A stretch of 64,000 nucleotides of DNA from Cellulophaga sp. 20_2_10 (GTDB taxonomy: Bacteria > Bacteroidota > Bacteroidia > Flavobacteriales > Flavobacteriaceae), in NCBI RefSeq assembly GCF_023476645.1, contig NZ_JAMCOJ010000004.1:124001-188000 (forward strand), given 5' to 3'. Positions 1 to 7,058 of this stretch are shown here, piece after piece. The stretch's first letter is position 1. Each line of letters starts with the position of its first letter. The position numbers and the translations under genes are program-made. The notes under the pieces are model-generated. The model saw nothing but the letters and a program-made list of their open reading frames with translations, did not search any database and was not told the DNA's origin.

Positions 1-473
1 TCTTCTAGAGCATTCTTTATTAGTTGTTGTATATCCTCATTTTTAATGATATGCTCTTCTTCTGATAATGTAACATCGCTTAGGTTTTTTTTAGCTAAGT
101 TAATACCTCGCATATTTGTTTTAAGGAATAACATTATCAAAATAAAAATTAAAAAAGCAAGAAGTACATAGGGTATAAATTGTAAAAAAGCAGCTAAAAA
201 CCCTACTGCTTTTGTACCGCCAAATAGCCATTGAAAAAAACGTAGCATAAAAGAATATACCCAAGTTTTTAAATTTTCCCACCAAGAGTTATCAGCTTTC
301 TCTAATGTATAGTCGTACTTAGGGTCTTCTTTATATTTTTGTAAATCTTCTTTCGTAATCTTTTTTACATACAAAGGTGCATCATCATACTGAACGGCTG
401 TAGAGTCTTGAAAACTATACGCTGTTAGCGAAAACGTAATGCAAATAAATAAAGAGAAAAGAAGTTTATTCAT
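1..473 (-). CDS. DUF4129-type membrane protein, 3' end outside window
   Basis: Partial gene: the start codon lies at 473 and the reading frame is open to the window edge, giving about 157 residues. The product begins with a signal peptide (LLFSLFICITFSLTAYS), then a short periplasmic stretch rich in charged residues with a WWENLKTW motif, then a hydrophobic segment around residues 95-120. This layout and the neighbours fit the DUF4129 proteins found in MoxR/DUF58/RDD/SpoIIM membrane loci of Bacteroidota; the domain itself is mostly beyond the edge, so the name rests on context. It starts one base after the stop of the upstream membrane gene, so the two are certainly co-transcribed. Confidence 0.65.
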   Translation of the reverse strand, partial: MNKLLFSLFICITFSLTAYSFQDSTAVQYDDAPLYVKKITKEDLQKYKEDPKYDYTLEKADNSWWENLKTWVYSFMLRFFQWLFGGTKAVGFLAAFLQFIPYVLLAFLIFILIMLFLKTNMRGINLAKKNLSDVTLSEEEHIIKNEDIQQLIKNALE

Positions 474-474
474 A

Positions 475-1359
475 TTAATAGTCAGTAGTATTACCTAAAC
501 TCTTAATACGCTCTAAGGTTCCTGTTAAATTTTTTCTTTCATTTAAATCAAAATAAATAAGAGCACCAGCAACAACTGTTATAATACTTAGCAGGTATTG
601 AAATAAAATACTTATCATATTTATAACAATTCCTATGGGGTCTATTAAGGCCTCTCCCATAGTACTAGGATCTATTTCTGCGGAAAATACTCCCATTTTA
701 AAATACATATATATAGCAGAAGGAACACTAAAAGCATAACCTGCTACAAGTACAACAATACCTACAACTAATAGTGTTGCAAAGGTTATCCACCAGTAGT
801 CTTTAACCAAAGTAAAACCATCACTAAAGGCATCACCAACACTTCTTTTATTGAAAATAAGTATACTAAAAGAAATACTTAGAGGAACATAAAGATATAT
901 TGATCCTAAGCCGCAAGGTATTAGTCCAATGATTAAACAGATACCTACTAAAAAAGAAAGTCCAATAAACTTCCAAAAGGTACCGTAAACTTCAGACTTT
1001 ATTTGGTCAAAATTAGTAGTACCATTATTTTCTACATAACTTTTTATATAGTGCAGCGTTACAGATTGTGCCATAGCGTAAGCAACTCCCATAGATATAA
1101 TAAAGAGCAAAGCAGATAACCCTATTAATAGAGCACTAGAAACTTGATCAGAGCTTTCTAAATTAAAGTTAATTATATTACTTACAGAGTGTGTGTAGAA
1201 TGCATTGCACAATAAAAACACAATCAAGTACGGTCCTGCAATTTTAAAGAAAGTAGTAACAAATGGTTTTAATTGGCTTCTTAAAAAAGCAAAAGTATCT
1301 CCTAAGATTTCACCTAGATCTCTTTTCTTTTTAAACTCAACATAATTACTGTTCTGCAT
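475..1359 (-). CDS. Six-TM integral membrane protein of unknown function
   Basis: A 294-residue protein with about six hydrophobic segments (near residues 40-60, 75-100, 130-170 as two, 188-220 and 245-272) and a short basic cytoplasmic N-terminus (EFKKKRDLGEILGDTFAFL). No catalytic motif is visible. It overlaps the upstream SpoIIM gene by 14 bases and is followed after one base by the DUF4129 gene, so it belongs to the same operon. In Bacteroidota such a protein often sits between SpoIIM/RDD and MoxR/DUF58 genes, a locus thought to handle envelope or stress functions. Function unknown; the call is limited to membrane topology and context. Confidence 0.6.
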   Translation of the reverse strand: MQNSNYVEFKKKRDLGEILGDTFAFLRSQLKPFVTTFFKIAGPYLIVFLLCNAFYTHSVSNIINFNLESSDQVSSALLIGLSALLFIISMGVAYAMAQSVTLHYIKSYVENNGTTNFDQIKSEVYGTFWKFIGLSFLVGICLIIGLIPCGLGSIYLYVPLSISFSILIFNKRSVGDAFSDGFTLVKDYWWITFATLLVVGIVVLVAGYAFSVPSAIYMYFKMGVFSAEIDPSTMGEALIDPIGIVINMISILFQYLLSIITVVAGALIYFDLNERKNLTGTLERIKSLGNTTDY

Positions 1360-2314
1360 GTGTATTTTTTTTGTGTAATAAATATGGGTAAATAACGTAA
1401 TAAAATAAAATTAATGCTAATGACGTTGTAATTATTACAATTGCAAGCCAATCTGGCATTTCTGTATGTCTTGTAACAAAGCCTTCTAAAAAGCCAGCTA
1501 TAATAAAAAAAGGTACTGTAGAAAGCATTATTTTAAGCCCATTAACGGTTCCTCTTTTAAAAGATTCTATTCTTGTGTAAGTACCAGGAAAAAGAATACC
1601 CTTTGCTAGTACAAGTCCTGCACAACCCGCTATGACTATAACAGATATCTCAATGGTTCCGTGTATCCATATTGTTCTAGCAGACTCCCAAAGTAAGCCT
1701 TTTTCATAAAACATATACTGAAAACTGCCTAACATAATACCATTCTGCATCATTATAAATAAAGAACCAATACCCAGCAAAATTCCATATATAAAAGCCA
1801 TCATGGCTACTTTTACGTTATTTATAGTTATACCTAAAAACATTTGAAATTCTCCTTGCTGTTTATACACAGCCATAGGGTCATCATTAGCTATGTTTTC
1901 TAAAGTCATATTTACATAACCATCTCCTAAAAAAGATCGAACAAAATCACCGTCATTGGCTGCAGAGAAAACTCCAACTAGCGTAAAAAATGCAAAAACA
2001 AGGAAGGCAATTAGCAATTCTCGACGATTATGGTAAAATAATGTAGGAAATTCTGTTTTCCAAAAGGTGATAATTCTGTTTTTTGGCTCCTTTTTGGTCT
2101 TATATATCTTTTGATGTGCTTCTGAAGCTAAAGAATTTAAAAAAAATGCAGTGTTACTGCCAGGGTAGAAAGTCTTGGCATAGCTAAGGTGATCGGTAAT
2201 TTCGATATACAAATCAGACAATTTGTTTGGGTCAATTTCCGTTTTCTTTGCCAGGACACTTTCAAAAGTAGTCCATTTGTCTTTATTTTGCTTTACAAAG
2301 GCAGCTTCGCGCAT
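1346..2314 (-). CDS. Stage II sporulation protein M (SpoIIM/DUF95) family membrane protein
   Basis: 322 residues. A soluble N-terminal helical part (about 1-95) is followed by TM segments near 98-118, 170-195, 215-240, 260-280 and 288-312. The phrases AFIYGILLGIGSLFIMMQNG and HGTIEISVIVIAGCAGL are typical of the SpoIIM/DUF95 fold seen in many non-sporulating bacteria. The organism shows no sporulation genes, so the name reflects homology only. It is the first gene of the minus-strand membrane cluster and is divergent from the RDD gene with only 34 bases between start codons, so both promoters must be packed into, or reach back from, that gap. Confidence 0.8.
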   Translation of the reverse strand: MREAAFVKQNKDKWTTFESVLAKKTEIDPNKLSDLYIEITDHLSYAKTFYPGSNTAFFLNSLASEAHQKIYKTKKEPKNRIITFWKTEFPTLFYHNRRELLIAFLVFAFFTLVGVFSAANDGDFVRSFLGDGYVNMTLENIANDDPMAVYKQQGEFQMFLGITINNVKVAMMAFIYGILLGIGSLFIMMQNGIMLGSFQYMFYEKGLLWESARTIWIHGTIEISVIVIAGCAGLVLAKGILFPGTYTRIESFKRGTVNGLKIMLSTVPFFIIAGFLEGFVTRHTEMPDWLAIVIITTSLALILFYYVIYPYLLHKKNTHAEQ

Positions 2315-2348
2315 TAGCTTTTAAGATTTGTACCAAAGAAACTAAAAT

Positions 2349-3065
2349 ATGAATGAAATTCAAATAGAAACTGCTCAAAATATTAGTATTCATCAGAATG
2401 CTGCACATTTGGGTGATAGAATGCTTGCCTTTATCATAGACAGCATTGTTATTTTTATTTATTCATTACTTATGTTTTTTCTTTTAGTTTATATGAACAT
2501 AGTTTTTGAAGATGCTTGGCATTTGTACTTAATTGTTATGTTGCCATCTTTCTTTTATTATTTAATATTAGAAACCTTTATGAATGGAGCAACTGTAGGT
2601 AAGAGAATAATGTCTATTAGAGTGGTTAAAATAGATGGTTCTACTCCAAATTTCTCTAGTTATTTTATACGATGGATAATGCGTATTGTAGATGTAGCCC
2701 TATCTACAGGAGGTGTTGCAGTACTTACAATATTGTTAAGGGGTAACGGGCAACGATTGGGAGATATAGCGGCAGGTACGACGGTAATTACTGAAAAGAA
2801 AAAAATAAAATTAGAAGACACAATGGTTGCAAATTTACCTGAAAATTATAGGCCAAGCTACCCACAAGTAACTGTGTTTAAAGATGCAGAAATGCAAACT
2901 ATTAAAGAGTTATATAGTTCTGCTAGAAAAAATGGAGACCATAATGTTATTGTTTCTTTATCAGAAAAAATAAAGGAAGTTACAAATATTACTACAGACA
3001 AAAAACCTTTGGAGTTTGTAGGTATCGTTATTAAAGATTATATCTTTTACACGCAAGAATTATAA
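2349..3065 (+). CDS. RDD family membrane protein
   Basis: 238 residues. The N-terminus carries the RDD signature region (LGDRMLAFIIDSIVIF with Arg and Asp residues), followed by TM helices near 25-48 and 55-75, then a loop GATVGKRIMSIRVV and a third helix with GGVAVLTILL, ending in RLGDIAAGTTVI, all standard for the family. The C-terminal 80 residues are soluble. RDD proteins occur with SpoIIM, DUF4129, MoxR and DUF58 genes; their biochemical role is not settled, with transport suggested for some. A near-consensus -7 element (TA, three bases, TTTG) is present at about 2322-2330. The TRIC gene follows after 4 bases. Confidence 0.85.
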   Translation: MNEIQIETAQNISIHQNAAHLGDRMLAFIIDSIVIFIYSLLMFFLLVYMNIVFEDAWHLYLIVMLPSFFYYLILETFMNGATVGKRIMSIRVVKIDGSTPNFSSYFIRWIMRIVDVALSTGGVAVLTILLRGNGQRLGDIAAGTTVITEKKKIKLEDTMVANLPENYRPSYPQVTVFKDAEMQTIKELYSSARKNGDHNVIVSLSEKIKEVTNITTDKKPLEFVGIVIKDYIFYTQEL

Positions 3066-3069
3066 GTTT

Positions 3070-3699
3070 ATGTTTTATTTAGTCATTGATATTTTAGGAA
3101 CTATAGCATTTGCTATTTCTGGTGTTTTGGTTGCTTTAGATAAAAAATTAGACCCGTTTGGTGTTTTTATTGTTGCTTTTGTAACTGCAGTTGGTGGTGG
3201 TACTTTAAGAGATTTGTTGTTAGGTAATACCCCTGTTACTTGGTTGTTACAACCTATTTACCTTTATACTATTTTAATTACAGTAGTACTTGCTATAATT
3301 TTTAGAAAGCAGTTAAAATATTTGCGTACATCTTTATTTATGTTTGATACCATTGGTATTGGCTTGTATACTTTAGCTGGAGTAGAAAAAGGTTTAGACG
3401 CAAATCTTATACCTGTAATGTGTGTTGTAATTGGTACTATTACGGCCTGTTTTGGAGGTGTTATAAGAGATATTTTATGTAACGAAATTCCTGTGATATT
3501 TAGAAAAGAAGTATACGCTACAGCCTGTATAATAGGAGCTGCTAGTTATTTTTTGTTGCTAAAACTACCAATAAAACCGACCTACATACAGGTTATCTGT
3601 ATTCTAGTGGTAATTACGGTGCGTTTATTAGCTGTTAAATTTAAAATTGCATTGCCTACTATTTATCATAGTATAGCGACTGACGATACTAAGGAATAG
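3070..3699 (+). CDS. Trimeric intracellular cation (TRIC/UPF0126) channel family protein
   Basis: 209 residues, almost wholly hydrophobic with about seven membrane helices. It shows the duplicated UPF0126 repeat: the first copy reads DILGTIAFAISGVLVALD with DPFGV and VGGGTLRDLLLG, the second reads DTIGIGLYTLAGVEKGLD with FGGVIRDILCNEIPVI. These paired glycine-rich GGG/GG-xx-RD motifs are diagnostic of bacterial TRIC homologues such as YicG, which form K+-permeable trimers. Length agrees with the family (about 200-210). It lies 4 bases after the RDD gene, so likely one transcript. Physiological role here unknown; monovalent cation conductance is the family inference. Confidence 0.88.
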   Translation: MFYLVIDILGTIAFAISGVLVALDKKLDPFGVFIVAFVTAVGGGTLRDLLLGNTPVTWLLQPIYLYTILITVVLAIIFRKQLKYLRTSLFMFDTIGIGLYTLAGVEKGLDANLIPVMCVVIGTITACFGGVIRDILCNEIPVIFRKEVYATACIIGAASYFLLLKLPIKPTYIQVICILVVITVRLLAVKFKIALPTIYHSIATDDTKE

Positions 3700-3721
3700 T
3701 TGTACCTAAGCTAAAAGTTAA

Positions 3722-4432
3722 TTATTTTACAACTTCGGCTTTAATAATAAATATGTTCTGTTTAGGCCAATCACCTTCGTCTACGGGTTGGCTGTTAATT
3801 ATATCTACAACATCCATACCTTGTATGACGCGCCCAAACGGCGTATAATCACCATCTAAATGGTAAGAGCCAGGTTTAGTTACCACAATAAAAAACTCGT
3901 ATGGTGATGCTAATTTATGTGGATTGTCATTTTCGCTACTAGGCATAGATATTACTCCCCTATGGTGTTTGTGTCCTTTTTTTGTGTCTGGCGGCAATAA
4001 ATATCGCCCAATTTTACTTCTTTTTTTGCTTGTCTTAATATTGTCGGCATTACCACCTTGTATAATAAAGTTCTTTACGACTCTATGGAAATAGGTGTCG
4101 TTAAAATATCCTTTTTTGGTTAGGTATATAAAGTTGGCTCTATGGTATGGTACGTTCTCAAACAGTTCTAATGTAAAGCTACCTAAGTTTGTTGTAATCT
4201 TTACTTTGTTTTCTGTTAGCGTTTTATTGTACTCAAAGAAAAACGGAATTGCATTTTCTTCTGTTAGCTTAAATTCCGGTTCTTTTTTTGTAATTTTAGT
4301 ACTATCAATAGTGACAGTGTCTTTTTTGATTTCAGTTTCTTGTACATTTTCCTGCTTTTTTGAAGCGTTATTACAACTAACTGTTAAAATTAATAGTAAT
4401 ATTATAGTGTAAGATAGTATCTTTGAATTCAT
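3722..4432 (-). CDS. Lipoprotein peptidyl-prolyl cis-trans isomerase (cyclophilin type)
   Basis: About 236 residues from the ATG at 4432. A longer frame to 4453 exists, but its extra seven residues do not help the signal. The N-terminus is a lipoprotein signal (IILLLILTVSC) followed by a charged linker, then a cyclophilin domain: YFHRVVKNFIIQGG, with the catalytic Arg region, and ISMPSSENDNPHKLASPYEFFIV, FGRVIQGMDVV. It would catalyse proline isomerisation, helping fold periplasmic or surface proteins. The start codon overlaps that of the divergent NUDIX gene in a CATG tetranucleotide, which is unusual. It converges on the TRIC gene with a 22-base gap and no clear terminator. Confidence 0.88.
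   Translation of the reverse strand: MNSKILSYTIILLLILTVSCNNASKKQENVQETEIKKDTVTIDSTKITKKEPEFKLTEENAIPFFFEYNKTLTENKVKITTNLGSFTLELFENVPYHRANFIYLTKKGYFNDTYFHRVVKNFIIQGGNADNIKTSKKRSKIGRYLLPPDTKKGHKHHRGVISMPSSENDNPHKLASPYEFFIVVTKPGSYHLDGDYTPFGRVIQGMDVVDIINSQPVDEGDWPKQNIFIIKAEVVK
4418..4425 (+). promoter_or_regulatory. Bacteroidota -7 box (TATCTTTG) for the NUDIX gene
   Basis: An exact TAnnTTTG match ends 5 bases before the ATG at 4431, so transcription would start at or within a base or two of the start codon, implying a leaderless or nearly leaderless message. No convincing -33 TTG is seen at the right distance. The box lies inside the coding sequence of the divergent lipoprotein PPIase signal peptide. 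Confidence 0.4.
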
Positions 4433-5072
4433 GAATTTTGATGATTTTACCAAGCGAATTTCAAAAATAGAAAATCTTCCTTTATTGGGTGAAGAATCTC
4501 ATAATAAAATGGCACCATCTATTCGGTTAGATGAGCTAAGTAGAATGAAAAATGAGAGGAAAACAGCTAAAAAGGCAGGTGTAATGGCTCTTTTTTATCC
4601 AACAGAGCAAAATAATACTAATTTGCTTTTAATGCTACGTAAAACGTATAAGGGTGTACACTCTAACCAAATAGGTTTTCCTGGAGGTAAAGTAGAAAAA
4701 GAGGATAAAAATTTGTTAGATACGGCTTTGCGCGAAACTTTTGAAGAAGTAGGCGTGCCACAGAATAGAGTAGAAGTAATGGGTAAATTATCTTCTATTT
4801 ATATACCACCAAGTAATTTTGAAGTGCAACCGTATGTTGGATTATATCCTAATCCGGCTCCTTTTATAATTCAAGAATCAGAAGTAGCGCATTTAGTAGA
4901 GGTTTCTTTGCTAGATTTTATGGACGATAGTAAAATAAGTACTCAAAAATTATCTACATCTTATGCAGATAATATAGATGTACCAGCCTTTAAATTAAAT
5001 GGTTACGTGGTTTGGGGTGCAACAGCTATGATTATGAGTGAATTGAAAGAACTATTAAAACAATTGTTATAG
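4431..5072 (+). CDS. NUDIX hydrolase, coenzyme A pyrophosphatase-like
   Basis: 213 residues. The UPF0035-type signature is present (LMLRKTYKGVHSNQIGFPGG) and runs directly into the NUDIX box, GGKVEKED...ALRETFEEVGV, at about residues 82-108. This combination marks CoA pyrophosphatases, which split CoA and its derivatives into 3',5'-ADP and 4'-phosphopantetheine. One NUDIX position shows Asp where Glu is usual. The N-terminus (KIENLPLLGEESHNKMAPSIR) matches the family start, supporting the ATG at 4431. The PlsC-like gene follows 38 bases later on the same strand but has its own promoter boxes. Confidence 0.87.
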   Translation: MNFDDFTKRISKIENLPLLGEESHNKMAPSIRLDELSRMKNERKTAKKAGVMALFYPTEQNNTNLLLMLRKTYKGVHSNQIGFPGGKVEKEDKNLLDTALRETFEEVGVPQNRVEVMGKLSSIYIPPSNFEVQPYVGLYPNPAPFIIQESEVAHLVEVSLLDFMDDSKISTQKLSTSYADNIDVPAFKLNGYVVWGATAMIMSELKELLKQLL

Positions 5073-5093
5073 TAGTATAAATTTGTAGATTTG
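5064..5093 (+). promoter_or_regulatory. Promoter of plsC-like gene with two tandem -7 boxes
   Basis: Two exact, directly abutting TAnnTTTG boxes are present: TAAATTTG at 5078-5085 and TAGATTTG at 5086-5093. A TTG at 5064-5066 lies 19 bases before the second box, the spacing expected of a Bacteroidota -33/-7 promoter. Transcription from the second box would start near 5099, 12 bases before the ATG at 5111. Confidence 0.55.
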
Positions 5094-5110
5094 GCAACAC
5101 AATAATAATT

Positions 5111-5917
5111 ATGGGTTTATTTAAAAAGAATCCTTTTGGACATATACTATTTTTAAAAAAATGGTTAATACGTTTAGCGGCACTTATAACGCACCGTAGA
5201 TACAAAGGGTTTAATAAATTAGAAATAGAAGGATCGCAAATACTTAGAGATTTGCCAGACAAAGGGGTGCTTTTTGTGTCTAACCACCAAACATATTTTG
5301 CAGATGTGGTTGCTATGTTTCACGTTTTTAATGCCAGTTTAAGTGGTAGAGAAGATAGTATTAAGAACATAGGTTACATTTGGAATCCTAAGCTTAATAT
5401 GTATTATGTGGCTGCAGCAGAGACAATGAAAAAGAGTCTTTTAACTAAGATTTTGGCTTATGCAGGTTCTATAAGTATACAACGTACGTGGCGGGCAGAT
5501 GGACAAGATGTAAAGAGACAAGTAAAAATGAGTGATATCTCTAATATTGGTACTGCTTTAGATGACGGGTGGGTTATTACTTTTCCACAAGGAACAACAA
5601 CGCCGTGGAAGCCTTTACGTAAGGGTACAGCGCATATTATTAAAAAATACAGGCCTATTGTTGTGCCAGTTGTAATAGATGGTTTTAGACGCTCTTTTGA
5701 TAAAAAAGGATTGCGTATTAAGAAAAAAGGAATATTACAGTCTATGGTTATTAAAGAACCACTAGATATAAATTATGATGACGAATCTTTTGACTCTATT
5801 ATAGAAAAGTTAGGACATGCCATAGAGCAAGACCCTTCTTATTTAAAAGTAATTTCTAAAGCAGATTTAAAAGCATTAGAAGAAGAAAATAGATTAAGAA
5901 AATGGAAACTAGACTAA
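5111..5917 (+). CDS. 1-acylglycerol-3-phosphate acyltransferase-like (PlsC family)
   Basis: 268 residues. The acyltransferase block I reads SNHQTYFADVV at about residues 57-67, block III reads FPQGTTTPW near 159-167, and RKGTAHI follows. The family transfers an acyl group from acyl-ACP or acyl-CoA to a lysophospholipid-type acceptor at the inner membrane. Two deviations are visible: the His-to-Asp spacing is five residues (H-QTYFA-D) rather than the usual four, and block III has FPQGTT rather than FPEGTR. The rest is soluble with a basic C-terminus. It has its own promoter and ends in a hairpin terminator, so it is probably monocistronic. Confidence 0.82.
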   Translation: MGLFKKNPFGHILFLKKWLIRLAALITHRRYKGFNKLEIEGSQILRDLPDKGVLFVSNHQTYFADVVAMFHVFNASLSGREDSIKNIGYIWNPKLNMYYVAAAETMKKSLLTKILAYAGSISIQRTWRADGQDVKRQVKMSDISNIGTALDDGWVITFPQGTTTPWKPLRKGTAHIIKKYRPIVVPVVIDGFRRSFDKKGLRIKKKGILQSMVIKEPLDINYDDESFDSIIEKLGHAIEQDPSYLKVISKADLKALEEENRLRKWKLD

Positions 5918-5947
5918 CTTCTAGTAATCATTAGAAAAATATAAAGC

Positions 5948-5976
5948 CATCTACATTATGTAGGTGGTTTTTTTGT
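5948..5976 (+). terminator. Intrinsic terminator of plsC-like gene
   Basis: Stem CCATCTAC / GTAGGTGG (one wobble pair) with an ATTAT-type loop, followed by a run of seven or more T. It lies about 30 bases after the plsC-like stop codon. Confidence 0.75.
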
Positions 5977-6224
5977 TGCACAAGTTTGTATTTCTATTGA
6001 ACTAATAGGGGTTTAAACAGCTTTAGCAAATAGGGGCATTGCTAGTAGTTTGATAAATAAACTATTGCTTTATCTTAGTCTTGGACTAGACTAAGATTTG
6101 GTTTTATTTAAAGAGTCGTATTCTGGCTCTTTAATAAACTTTGGTTTAAGTGAGAGTTAGTAATCTTAGGCGTAAGAGTGTAATAGGTACAGTTAATGTT
6201 TTAATTGGCAAGTAGTGTACATAA
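5977..6224. other. Gene-free stretch with four consecutive inverted repeats, possible structured RNA
   Basis: This is the only gap over 300 bases in the window (5918-6275 overall). No credible open frame is present. Four perfect or near-perfect inverted repeats follow one another within 110 bases: TAGCAA/TTGCTA (6024-6044), TAGTTT/AAACTA (6046-6064), ATCTTAGTC/GACTAAGAT (6072-6097, 9-bp arms, 8-base loop) and TAAAGAG/CTCTTTA (6109-6133, extendable through a wobble). The stretch ends at the strong bidirectional terminator at 6225. No TAnnTTTG promoter box was found at its left end. A small RNA or a long structured untranslated region is possible; this is inference from fold potential only. Confidence 0.35.
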
Positions 6225-6256
6225 AAAAAGACCGCCTTTAGAGCGGTCTTTTTTAT
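6225..6256. terminator. Bidirectional terminator
   Basis: A-run, stem AGACCGC with loop CTTTAGA and GCGGTCT, then T-run. A-tract on the left and T-tract on the right make it functional on both strands. It ends the zinc-ribbon/Nif3 operon on the minus strand and any plus-strand transcript from the gap before it. Confidence 0.8.
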
Positions 6257-6275
6257 ATTTTTAAAAAATGAGTTT

Positions 6276-7055
6276 CTATAATTTAGAAAACATTTTTAAC
6301 ATTCTTTCGTTTTCTTCTTCAGCTAAAACAGGATCTACTAATATTCTACCACTGTGTTCATCTGTAATAATTTTTTTACGAGCAGCAATCTCTACTTGTA
6401 CCTGTGGTGGTATTGTAAAGAAAGAACCTCCAGAAGCACCTCTTTCGATTGGCACAACAGCTAAACCATTTTTTACATTGGTTCTAATTCTTTTGTAAGC
6501 TTTTACTAAACGTTCTTCAATCTGATTTTCAAATTCTTCAGATTTCTTTAGCAATGCTTTCTCTTCTTTTTCTGTTTCAGCTAAGATTTCATTTAATTCA
6601 CCTTTTTTGTGCTTTAAATGAGTGTCTTTAGCAGATAAACGCTCTTTAGTGCTAGAAATTACTTGTTTCTTTTGCTCTATTTGCGCTTTAAATTCTTTAA
6701 TGTTTTTCTCAGCTAATTGTATTTCCAATTCCTGAAATTCAACTTCTTTAGATAAAGAATTAAATTCACGACTGTTTCTTACATTCTTTTGTTGTTCAGC
6801 GTATTTTTTAATTAAGCCTTTAGCTTCTTCAATTAAATTTTTCTTCGCTGTTATCTCAAAATTAACTGTTTCTACATCAGTTTTTAATTTGTCCAATCTA
6901 GTTTTAAGTCCTAAAACTTCATCTTCCAAATCTTCTACTTCCAACGGGAGTTCACCCCTAACGTTTCTTATCTCATCGACTCTAGAATCAATTAATTGCA
7001 AATCATATATTGCTCTTAATTTTTCTTCTACCGTTGTTTCTTTCTTTTTTGCCAT
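6276..7055 (-). CDS. Coiled-coil protein of the C4-type zinc-ribbon family with a cysteine-less ribbon
   Basis: 259 residues. Residues about 10-180 are a long charged helical hairpin/coiled coil (heptad-like Leu, Lys and Glu). The C-terminal 65 residues align in pattern with the zinc-ribbon end of CdsZ/YacL-like C4 proteins, which normally reads RGACGGC...IPPQ...C..CGRILV. Here it reads RGASGGSFFTIPPQ and ITDEHSGRILVD, so all four zinc-binding cysteines are replaced while the surrounding residues are kept. It lies 3 bases after the Nif3 gene, a conserved pairing in several phyla. Metal binding is therefore unlikely; a scaffold or nucleic-acid-associated role is a guess. Confidence 0.82.
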   Translation of the reverse strand: MAKKKETTVEEKLRAIYDLQLIDSRVDEIRNVRGELPLEVEDLEDEVLGLKTRLDKLKTDVETVNFEITAKKNLIEEAKGLIKKYAEQQKNVRNSREFNSLSKEVEFQELEIQLAEKNIKEFKAQIEQKKQVISSTKERLSAKDTHLKHKKGELNEILAETEKEEKALLKKSEEFENQIEERLVKAYKRIRTNVKNGLAVVPIERGASGGSFFTIPPQVQVEIAARKKIITDEHSGRILVDPVLAEEENERMLKMFSKL

Positions 7056-7058
7056 ATT

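Noticed and set aside
1346-2314. Sporulation function for the SpoIIM-like gene
   Set aside because: No other sporulation gene here; the fold is widespread in non-sporulating bacteria.
4095-4412. Plus-strand open frame opposite the PPIase gene
   Set aside because: Shadow of the lipoprotein gene on the other strand; low-complexity product with no start context.
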